Below are positions 27,801 through 39,800 of a DNA stretch of 64,000 bases, one piece after another. Every line of letters starts with the position of its first letter. The first letter of the stretch is position 1. Where the stretch lies: assembly GCF_003945595.2 (NCBI RefSeq), contig NW_024104151.1, positions 454,501-518,500 of the forward strand, read 5' to 3'. The position numbers and the translations under genes are program-made. The notes below the pieces were generated by a model. It did not search any database. It was not told the DNA's origin and saw nothing but the letters and a program-made list of their open reading frames with translations. The DNA is from Pipra filicauda (Eukaryota; Chordata; Aves; Passeriformes; Pipridae).

Positions 27801-30800
27801 TGAAATGGAGATCTATGTGACTAGCAGAAAGATTTTGCTGTGTTATGTGTGTAACATGGACTGAGAATCTGTGCAGTCTCCTGACAGGCCCATTTCTCAA
27901 GCTTCAAGCTATGACCCTCTTTGTGATTAAAAGGAAGTCACAAGTGTTCAAAGAATTCATCTGGTAATTATTAATGATAGAAGATAAAACCTAGAGAGAT
28001 ATTTCTTTATTACGCAAATCTGTAAAACGAAAACATGTCTGTTTTCCTCCTTTAATATTTCATCTTGAGATTCCATTCCCTGATCAGCCCTATGGAGGAT
28101 GCCCAAAGAGAAATGACAGGTCACATATCCAAAAAGTCTGAGAAACACCAAAACTATCCTGCAGCTGCTCAACACTTCTAATTTCCCCCTTCCTATGTTG
28201 CCCTAGGTGATTCCTCCACAGCTCTTCCATGATCTACTCTCCCCTTCTACACTCCCCCAGCTTAATGACTTGTCCTCACTCCACCTCAGTTTTTTCTTGT
28301 CCCTTCCCCTCCTGTTTTTGAGACATTTCAGATCAGGGGACAATAGAACTGCTTAATCTTCTTGGATTTTCATCACAACCCATTTTGTGTGTGTTATAGG
28401 TAGCAGTTACAGAAAAAGTGCAGACACTAATTTGATCAAGATGTTCAACGTTCTTTTAAAATATGCTGTATAGTAATTCAATAATTGGGTTACACAATTA
28501 CATAATCGTAATGTGAGCCCAATCTGAATGTTTTTATAAAGGTCTCCATCACTTTTGAAAACACCATTAGTATTTTGGTTTTGATCTCTAAGCATGTTGA
28601 AGTCACTAGGTTTTTTCCACAGACTTCAGTATTCTTTGGCTTGGAACCTTTCTCTTTGAGTGCAGTGGAGCAGCTCAGTGTCATCTTCTGTAGCCTCTTT
28701 CCTCTAGCCCAAAAAAATGCCTGTAAACGTTCAGTCCTGGCTTATACCAAAACAAGAAAAGACACACTAACCCAAGAGTTGACTCACAAAAGCTGTGTCC
28801 CAAACTACAGAGGTATCAAAAGTATTCAGACACCTTTTCCTGCCTCCTCTTTTTCCTTTTCTTATGGTTTGTGTTCCCTCATGCTGGCCAGAAGTAGCAG
28901 TGGTGAAATACTGACAGATGAGTTCTCATGGAGTATTTCTGCTCTTCCAGGAATTGTAATTATATATCAGCTCACAGGGAAGGCCTATTCTTGAGAGGTT
29001 TCTGTTTCAGAAGAAAAACCTAAATGATTTTGGATACACACTGTTCCTGAGTTACCAGTCAGCCATTTTCACTTTTTCTCCAGAGAGAATTGGGTGGGTT
29101 CTCATCATATGTTCTGACAGAGGTTTTGATGTGGATCAGTAAATTCAAGTCAGAGAGAACAAAATTCTGGTATGTTTTTTCTCAAAATATTCAGGAGAGA
29201 TATGGAAGTCACAGATATTTTTGCAGGGAAACTAATCTAAATTAAATCAGACATGCTTCCAACGGTCATTTTGCAAGTCCCTATTGCAACTCTCTGAAAA
29301 TCAGTCATGATTGCATGCCCTTCACTGTAAACCCTGACCCAAGATGTAAGGTTCTCTGCAACTCAGAAATGCACCATAAAAACATAGTTCATTTTCCTCT
29401 AGGCACTGCCATGGTAGCGTACTAGTTCTCTCTGATGCCAGCCCAGCCCATATGTCACCAGGAAAGCTGTTATGTCTCATCCTCCCACTGCATACTGCTG
29501 TAAAGAGCTTGGCTCTGTCTTGATACTTATCTAGCTCTTCCTTTGAAGTGGTCATTGGTTTTAAGTTGTTATTAACTGGTTTTAATTTAATGTTACGTGG
29601 ATAAACAGTCACGGGTTTTTTTAGAATTATGGAAAAAACCTCCTAAGTCAGCATGGATAAAATATTCTTTTCCATTTTGCATTTTCCTATTTAAGGATTT
29701 TTCATCTGCTTGTAAGAAATGGATATAGATTTGCAATCTTAAATAATATTTTCGGAATGTTTTGGCAATAATATTTGCTATATTGTGCTACAATAATATA
29801 ACAGGTTATCTTTGTTCATCTATTGGTTATTAAAAAAATCAATTTACCAAAGATATTTTATTCTAACAATAGAGCAGTTCACAATTATAAATTGCTTTTA
29901 ATCTTGCCTCAAACTGGTTTACTAAAGGAAGAACTTTATCTGCTTGATTTAAAGTCTTACTAGCAAGATGAATTTTTGCATGTACAATTTATAATATGCT
30001 AAAAAGCAAGCACTCCATATAAACAGTGCTCATCTAAATTCTTCTAAATGTGTGTCTGTTGCATGCATACAAAGTGGATGAAAAAGGGAACAGAAAATAA
30101 CAGGCTGCAAGCTGGCTCCAACAGAGACTCTGAACATTTTGCCTACAAACTTTTCAAAAAATCTTTCTTCTTAAATTCATAATTCAACAAACGAGAAACT
30201 TATTTTATTCTTTGAAGCTTTATTTAACACTTAACATACAAAGAAAATTGGATTTCATGGTACAAAAATGTTTCCCCTCTCCTAAAGTTTAAGTAGCATC
30301 TCCTTGATGATAACCAAAAATAATGCATAATTAGTATTCCAAATCACTTGTTCAATACTCAGGGGCCAAGAGGTCCAGATGGTCCTCCGGGAGAACTGGG
30401 AACAGAAGGCATTAAGGTGAGTACTTGCATTTACTCAGTACTCTACAAAACACCGAGGTAGAAACAGATAAAAGAAAACAAACAAACAAAAAACCAACCC
30501 AGCATGGCAAAAGCCATAGAGTTCCGTTTAATTCAGAAATATGCAAATCCAGAGATTTGCAAATTTCTGCCTCTCCAGGTACTTCCTTATTATGGTGTGA
30601 GCCCATCTAAGCCTGAATCTGCACTTTCTGGTTACTCAGCATTTAAACTGACAGCAACTGTATGCAGTTTATCTACCAAATGCACATAGAATTCACACGT
30701 TGTTGGTTATTTATCAGGGAGAAAGAGGTGATCCAGGAAAGAAAGGAGTTCCTGGGCTCATTGTAAGTATCAGAGCCAATCTTTGTAGTAAGCTTTAACA

Positions 30801-33800
30801 CAGTAACCACTAATTTCTAAGCTGCATTTGGAAATTAGCTGAAGCCAGCATTATGTTTTGGTATTTCTCTTTGACCAGGGTAAAGCTGGAAATCCAGGAG
30901 AAAGGGGAGATCAGGGTGCACTTGTAAGTATGAAATTAACTAGTACTTCTGCCAAAAACACCCACAAAATCTCATACTTTGTTTGACACTCAGTTATGAG
31001 GAAGTTTATCTACTTCAGAGCAGCTGGAAAACTCTGACAGTACAGTTTGCATTTATTCATAGAAAGAATCAGGGCCAGAAGTGAGAGCAAGTTTGACATT
31101 GTCTTGTCTGCTACAAGACCAGTGTTTTCATGGATGATGATCCACAGAATACAATATGAGAGCAAATTGCAGCAGAAGCAATGGCCACTGTGATTAATAG
31201 TGGGATCTTAGAAGTTTGTTTGGGCTCTTTTTTTTAGTTTTATTGTAGTTTTAAGGATGACAGTCATTGTGACATAGAAAATTAATTATTTGATAGATTT
31301 TAGGTTAGATGTGTGCTGTCAATGTAGGGTTAAATGTACCAACATGTAAAATGTATATCACATGTATGGGAGAAAATTCCTCCTTTTAGGGCTTCTTTCA
31401 ATGGAAACCTAGTGTGTTCTGTTTGAGGCTTTCTTTTACAAAGCAGGTTACCAGTCAGTCCAAATTGCACTGGATTTTCAGCAAAGAAAGAAGCAGGAAA
31501 ACAGAAACAAAGCAGTAATAGTGGTGATTTTGTGCTGCAGTTGAGACTCAAAATGTTGGTTGTCACTATACTTGTCTTGCCTTTTCTGGTCAGATTTAGG
31601 AGCTTGTTGCCTGTCATCTTTGATATAATGGGTTTTCATTTCCTCTTCATTCATTAGAACATTTAAATGTATTTATATATACAGAAATGAATGAAGCAAA
31701 ACCTCATTAGATTGAAATTATGTAAAATAGTACATTTATTGCAAAGCACAAGATACTGCTCTGGTACTCCTTTAGCTACTCTTTCTAGAAGAGAGACAGA
31801 AGTGCTTTGAAAAAAGTTGAGCAGAGAGAAAAGTGGGCTGTGAACCTTACTGATTGTCTCAAATACAGCTTGTAGGGCAGTTTGTGCACACAAGCAGCAC
31901 ATGGATCTAAGGGGAATGACAAGGACCTGGTAAATGTTGGGTCAGCTGAGCTCCATGCGTATGTAAAAGAAACTGAGGCAGGATTTATCCAGGGCTGCCT
32001 CACCTGCCACAGGATCTAGTGATGTCTCAATGCATGTCAACCATAAAAAAAGGCTGCACATATTTCTTGGATGTTCCTGTGTAAGTTTTTGTGTAAGCAG
32101 AAATAAAAGGAAGTGGCTGTTCACATAATATGAAACAGCTTGTTTCCAATGATTTTTTTTATTTTATTTTATTTTAATCTTCCAGGGTTTGCTTGGGCCT
32201 CCCGGAACCACAGGAGACAGGGGACCAATGGGAGAGCCAGTAAGTTGATCCTTATGCCTGCTTAAGAGTTTTTTCCATGTATTACATGAACTCCCTGGCA
32301 ATTCAAGATCTCTTTTACCAAGATTCAGTATTGCCAGCTGTGGTTAGGAAGGAATTGTGGGGCAATTGTTCCAAAACTGCGGAGCTAGAGTCTGCCTCCC
32401 TTGCTTAGCATAGCTTGCTCGTTAGGAGACCTGTTAGTCATATTGGGAAGCACTGAAGTGAGGGATGCACGATATAAGAGAGCATGACAGAGTCTTGACC
32501 ACAGTCTTATGTGGCTTTACACCACAGTGTGGTAGACATCTTTATTATGTATTGTGTAAATGTATGTGCCAATAGAGATATTAGTGATATTTTTTTAGGC
32601 AAATATTAGAATTGTTATTCAGGAACTCAGGAACCTTGACTATTTGGCAGGTTAAATTTTCTAGAAAAAAGAGACTGCTATAATAAACCTCAGACATTCC
32701 TCTGCTGGATGGATTCTTGTTGCTGTGTCAAAGCTATGCTCACTTTGATGTGGCTAATATTGCTACAGAAGATCATGCAGAATCTGCAACAAATCTACGT
32801 AATGTGCTGCAAGATATAGCCATGGCAGGAATAGTATTGCAGCACCATCTCTGGGGGTAAATCAGATTATATAAATACAGTGAAATCATGTGTGCTGCCC
32901 TAGTGGGACTTGGGAGAAGGCTGCCATTTTATATTGCAGAAGTTAACAGAGTTGACAAAACTGTGTTTTCATTGCTTCTGGAAAGCAATTTTGCACAATA
33001 AATGGTACAGAGTTAATTTAAATTTTGAAAGAGAACTGCCGATATAAATTATATTTATTTTAGTATTTATTATTTTTTTTCTAATATTATTTCTACTAAT
33101 CCATAGGCTGACATGCTTACAGCAGGTCATTGCACATTTGGGGTATCATTGTATCTTCATGTTGCAACATCTGAGAGACTTACAATGCAAGACTTATATG
33201 TCAAATTCTTGCCATTTTCTGGTCTCAAGTCTGAATTTTCTTATCTCTAGAATGACCATCTGCCTTAGCTGAACTAAGTGGTCTGCTCTTGAGCAGCCTA
33301 CAATTCTGTTGTGCTCATCATCATAGAAACTATATAAATTCAGTGTCGAAAGCAAAAAATTTATCCTGTGAACAGGATACCATTTTTATCAAGTGCTGAA
33401 AGAGTACAATGTCTTCACAAAATGGTCTGTGGAGTTAGAAAGAAGTGATAAAATGACAGAAGATGTTGCAAAACAAAACGCGTGGCTCTTTTTTCAGCTG
33501 CCTATCCAAGCAGCTTGATTTCATCTTCTTTCATCTGGTCACTACATGAAAGCCAGCTGCTGAGTTTTTCTGGCCCTTTCACGAGTTCCACACAGAGCAG
33601 AAACTCCCTAATTGTTGGTGAAGGAGCAGAGAAATGTAAACAGTTAGAACTATTTTTATTAACTGGCTTGATCTAAGTTGCACTCAAACTTTATCTACCT
33701 GTCAGACATTTCAGTCAAATCCTTTGCAATTAGCTGATGTTAATGGTTAAAAGGATTCCACTGTACTGCTACAAATTTTTGGCTTCTGAAAATTTCAGGG

Positions 33801-36800
33801 GAAAGATAAATTACCAATCCAGCAGCCTTATCTCCATGGTAATGTGAAGAAATACTTGGCTTGTGAATCAAACTTAAGCTTTGTGACACTTGCCTAGTGG
33901 AATTCCATGGCGTTGCTGCAAATGAAAATCAATGAACTTACTTTAGGACCAAGGGAGTTCTCAATGGCAAGTTAACTGCAGTTTTAGTTGTTCATGCTTA
34001 AATGAAGTTACAAGGTCGAATGTATGCATCTACTGAAATTCTGTAAGTCATATGCAATTTACGTTATCATCACAAGGGAAGAAAATACTCTCGTTGTCAC
34101 TGCCAGGTCATCAGGAGGAGCAAAACTGTATGCATAGTCTGTAAGAGGAAGTGAAACAAACTAGAATAAATATTCCTTTAAAAGGCTTCTATCGTTAATA
34201 CAGGTAGCAGCATCTTTCTCTTGAATGAGAATAATAGATCAACAAAATGTTTTGAATTTAGAATGTATTTAAACACAGATGAGTCCCAAAGTGGTAAATG
34301 GATATGAACTTTCCTAAAGTTCAAAGACCAATTACATCCAGAGGGCTGATTTGCCTTGACATACATTCATAGTGGCTATAGAATCAGCTGTAAGCAGGTT
34401 ACAGGTAACTTCTACCCCCCAGCACAAAAATCCGACTCTGAAGGCCCAGATCCTACATGTGGAGAGAATTCAAACATGCTGCTTTGGGAAACAATCCCTA
34501 TGTGTTACTGAAGTAAATTTATTACTTACATGTAAGGCTTATAATAAAATTCTCATGGTATAGTTACTAATATTACTAAAAAAGCTCAAGCCTCAGTGAC
34601 TGTTCTGTACAAATGCTGATAAATCCATGGCAAAGCACACAGTAGTTTTTTTCAGTTAATTCCACACCAGACTGTGTAGGCTTTTCCACAAAGCAAACCA
34701 GACAGTCTAACAAACCTTAATTAAACAAAGTCTCAGTTAATCAAGGGAAGAGCTTAGTTCAGATAATAATTTGGTTTTGGTCTGAAAGAAAGGACATCTG
34801 TGCTATTATTTGAGATTTGTTATTTCAGTGTGTTACGGTTGGCAGTGAGGTCTTTGGTATTGTATGCCATCATGGGACTGAAATACGCTGCTGGATTCAG
34901 GAGGAAAGACAATGAAATATAGTTCTTTATGCCAATTGGAAGAGTTGCGAAGAGACAAATTGAAGACTATACAATGTAATTTAATGGTAATTGAATGATG
35001 CCTCCAAAATTTTGTTTAATGCCAGGGTCCAAGAGGACAACCAGGGGATGCTGGCCCTAATGGAGAAATGGGTTTTGAGGTGAGCTTTTAATCATTTATA
35101 TAGCAATTACAAACATTCAAACAGCTGACTAAGCCTGGACAATATGTTTAGAAATTTATTTTTTGTTGCCTGCAGCTGACTTAAATACCATGAGCTACTG
35201 AGAGACTCTTACTTAAAGCTGTTCCAAAAAAATTCTAAAATAAATAGCTTTTTCTGTTGAGAACATTGTCTTTGAGCATACTTTCATGACATCTTGACAT
35301 AGAAGGTGAATGTTTTCCTTGCAGTTAACAGTAAAACAGCATTAATCATATGCCCTTGCAAATTGTAGATGAAGAAAAGCAGCTGCAGACAGCCTTTTTG
35401 CTAACTTCTGCTTCTGTTTTTTGCTTTGTTTTTAATATCTCATTGAAAGAAATGTGACAGAATGTATTAGCCACGTTTGTAATGAAGTACCTGAGGGATA
35501 AGCTCACTTAATACAGAAGGGATTTGGCTTATTCAAAAGAACGTGCTTCCTCAGTCACACAAAATCCAGTCTTCTGATTGACTATTAAAAAAAGGTTTAT
35601 ATGTAAACTTTACAAGAAGCAGTCTGATACCATTAACTCATTAAGGGCTGAAGCCTCCAAAAAGGGCTTTGTTCTCCAAAGGCTGTATCTACTTGGCTCC
35701 AAGCCCAAACAGTGATGAAGTTGTCAGTTAGATTTACAAAACATAGATGTTTGCTCAGCCTACCAGTATGATGAAAGGTACAGGCTTAGTGTACTGCTGA
35801 GTCTTCAATATGTTCTGACCCACAGTGTATTTCCTGAACTCCTCCTATCCCCTCCTTTCTTTTCTTCTGCTGGGCTCTAAAAAGAACAAAGAACTGTGTT
35901 GTCTTGATTTGATTTTTCAGACATGCTTCTTTCCCAGTGTCTTATGTCATTCTTCTGCTTCAATTTCGGCTGTACTGTTTAGTTGTTGCAAAATTATTAT
36001 TAGTGATCATGTGCAATAATAGCTCTTGTACCATACAGGGACCTCCTGGCCCTGAAGGAGAAGCTGGCGTACAGGGGGAACCAGGTGCAAAGGTAAATGC
36101 TGAAATTATTCTCTCTTGTACTGTTTAAATGTTCAAATTTGCTTAAAAGCAAATCGGGGATCTGATTCATTAACCAAGTAGATAGTGATACAGGAAATTA
36201 ACCATTAAGAAATATTGTCATGATGACTGACTGCACTGTTTGTAAACCCTGTCATTGTTAGGAGTGTTGATCTTCAAAATCTAATGATTTTTCTTGTGAT
36301 ATTCCAGGGAGACATTGGACATGCTGGGAAGTCTGGAGAACCAGGCGATCAAGGTTTAAGGGTAAGTGAGGATGCAAATCCTCTTCCAAAACAGGAAAGT
36401 ATATTACAAATGAAATGCAGGTTGAGCAATCTTGATTTATCAGACAAATTCAATAAGAGGCTATTTTCTGATACCGTTTTTTTTTTGTATCGTAGCAAGT
36501 TAAAAAGTATATTGATTGGGGAAGAATGGCCAAAAAACAGTAATCACATATAAAACTAGTATGAGTTCTTCCAAGGCAAATACTTCTATGTCAAGAAATT
36601 TAGTCAATAACTTTGTTTTCAACTGTTCATTTCTATAAGGGTGAACCAGGACCTCCAGGAGAAGATGGTGTTCAAGGAAAAGATGGCACAAAGGTATATT
36701 AAGTTTTTGTAGCAGATGTAAAGAAGTCATATTAGCTTAAGAACCCAAATCTCGTTTTTTATCCTATTTCATCAGGTAAATAGAGCCCAGCTGAATGTAC

Positions 36801-39800
36801 TTTGTTTTAACATAGGATATCCTGTACATTATAGGCCTTTTAGGTAAATATCTACCCTGCAAGGGCTGCAAAGTTGAATAGGTTGACAAAGAAATGCGAG
36901 TTGGACGAGTAAGTACAGCTTATTTCTGTAGTGACTAAAATGCTGGAAAGAGTAAACCCAAGGGTGCTCTGCTCTCTGAATTGGATCAGTGCTGTGCCAG
37001 GGACTTTGGCAGGTGCCAGGACAGAGGATGTAATAGAGAACAACCTCAGATACTTGGTCACAGATGGGGCACAATGTGGCTGTAGGAGTGTATGAATGAG
37101 ATAGAAAGGGCTTTACCCTAACTTAGAGCCTGATCTGAATTTGAGAGACATCAGTTTTAGTGTGTTTTGTGTCAAACCTGAAGATTCAGAATTCACTTTT
37201 CTCATGAACAAGTAATTCTGTAGCAGCAGCTTGACTATGCTTTGGTTTTTCTGCTTTGTTTTAGGGAGACCCTGGAGACCAGGGACTTGTTGGAGAAGGT
37301 GGTGAAAAAGGAGAGATGGGGTTACTAGGAATTGTTGGGCCCCCTGGTGAACCTGGTATAATGGGCATTGCTGTAAGTGTTTTCAGGCTGAAGGGGACTT
37401 TGTGGTCATTTGCTTTTTCTAAGCAAATTTAATTTTGCTTGCTTCCTTTATTTTTTAATTTTCTGATTTTCAATGTAATTAGAGATGACAGTCTTGAAAT
37501 GAGCTTTCTATGTGCTATAGCTTTTCAGGATTGGTAGAGAGAGGAGACAAATGCTTTTCCTATCTTAAATCTGTGATGTCTTAGCAAATACTGATTCCTC
37601 ATGACTTGTCATCCAGACACACATACTGCACAACCTGGAGCCTCCTCACTTCAGATCCCTCTTTCATAGTCAACATTATTAGATCACTTGCGTGTTTGTT
37701 CTAACATCACTCCTAGCAGTTAAGATCCGTCTATGAACTTGTATGCAACTTCTTAAAGCAAACTAATATTTTGGAGCACAGTTTCCAAAGCAAGTATTGT
37801 AGCCTCAAGTCAGACATCAGATTCCCTTACCAAAAATCATCATGTTCTCATTTGCAGTCCTCCTGCTTTCTGTGTAGCTCTTATGTGATGGTGGAGTCTG
37901 AGTAAACACTAGTTGGAGGGCCAACTGTTACAGAGCAAGTTTTGTTTCTGATGGAACTATACAACTCTGACTTTCTGTTTTGAGTTGGCAGTTCTGGAGA
38001 CACTTGCAAGTATGAAAGTTTCATATATTGCAGTTATCACAAACAGCTCAGCCCTGGCACATCTACACTGTGTGTAATTATACTTGTGTACAATAAACAA
38101 CATCAGCACTGCTTCTGTGGCTCAGTGAGACAGGCAGGTCTGGAAATTCAATGTTTGGGAGGATGCGGTTAGTGGGGCATTTTTCACGTTTCTGTTCTGC
38201 ATGTTCCAAAGGCAGCTGCAGAGCTGCCTTCCTCCCCACTCATCCTCTCTGGCATCTGGGACTGTTCATGTGACAGTTTTGGTTTGACCTCCTTCTAAGG
38301 GATGCAGACAGATCATAATATCCTAGTCTAATCATGGAAATCAGTTTCCTATATACAGTTGTCTGAGTGTTTCATTGGGAGTGAGAGTAATAGTGTATTT
38401 TCCTTAAACAGCAGCTTACAAAGCAACAAATAATCTTCACAAATCTGTCTAAACTATGTTTACCCTGGTTTATCACCACAGTGACCCAAAATATGTCTCC
38501 CTTTAAAGCTAAATTACCTCCTGTAACTAACACAGCTTTTGGGTAAATTGAAACCAGTGAGCAGTGGACACATTCAGCCCTTTGGGAAAGTCAGTTTTGA
38601 AGTGATCTGGAGGGCAGGGGGGCTGTAGCTCCACAGTACCCTTCGTCAGCTGGCAGCACACGCAGTTATGCTGTCACTGAGAGGTGGGCAGTAGTAGGCA
38701 CCAGCACTTACTGAGTTAGGTCTCTTCTTCCCAGCAATTTGCGTCAGGGCCCTGCTCTTCACACTTGACAGACCCAAGGTTTTCTTACTTTTCCTCTGGC
38801 TTTGTATTGCATTTCTTTTAAAAATAGTGTTTGTCTTGAAGGAATTTTATTCCTAAAGTAATATTTTCTGTGTGGACAAGATTATTGGGTTTTTTCTCCT
38901 CTATTTTTAGTGCTTTTCCACTAGTTTGATAAGTGATCCCTGCTACTTGCCCACTTATTTCTGCTCTAACTTGAAACAGTCCTACTAACTTGCTCACAGC
39001 CATAGTTAACAACATTTTTTCTTCCACTTCCCTGCATTGCAAAAGCCTACTTAATTATCCAGTTTGAAGCACAGTTTAAACGTGTTTCCAGGCCTTTCCC
39101 AATCATTTCTTTTTTTTTCTCTAATAAATCTATAGGGCCCTGAAGGAACACCAGGAAATCCAGGTCAGAGGGGCCGTTTAGGAAAAAAGGTAGTATTTTT
39201 CGTCTTCCCCGGTCCCCTTGCTTTTATCTGAAAGTCAAATTTACATTACTAAATTCCATTGAACCAAAACTATCCCTGTTTGATGTCATGCTTCAAGCCA
39301 ATTTTTTTCAAGCCATAGCAATTAGAATTATCATAATTCTGCAATCAATAACATTCAAAACCTTAGGAAATTTAGATTTGTATCAGACTGTGCCTTTGCG
39401 ACTCAGAACAGTTTCTGCTTCTATTAAAAGTTGTTAAACTTTAGCCAAAACAAAACAATAGAAAGGCTTTAGCTGAGACTTTTTTTTATACTAAAGACTT
39501 CTGGGTTCAGACTTTCTAATAACTACAGTAAATGTAATACCTATTAAATAATACTGTTAAGTTACACACTTTGATTAAGCATAAACCACGGTTTGAAACT
39601 TAGTGTCAATCTCTTGTTATTTTTAATACAATAACACCAACAGGGGGAAAAGGGGCAGCTTGGCCCTCCGGGAGAAATTGGACCTACTGGTGATTCTGGC
39701 CAGCCTGGAGAAATTGGTCCCAAAGGTGCAAGAGGAACTCGAGGTCCCATGGTTGGTACAGAACATGCTTATTTAAGAGCTCACATGTTTCTGTTTTAGC

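Noticed and set aside
28575..28994. 139-codon plus-strand open frame in the 4.8-kb intron
   Set aside because: No recognisable domain, no splice context that would join it to the collagen frame.
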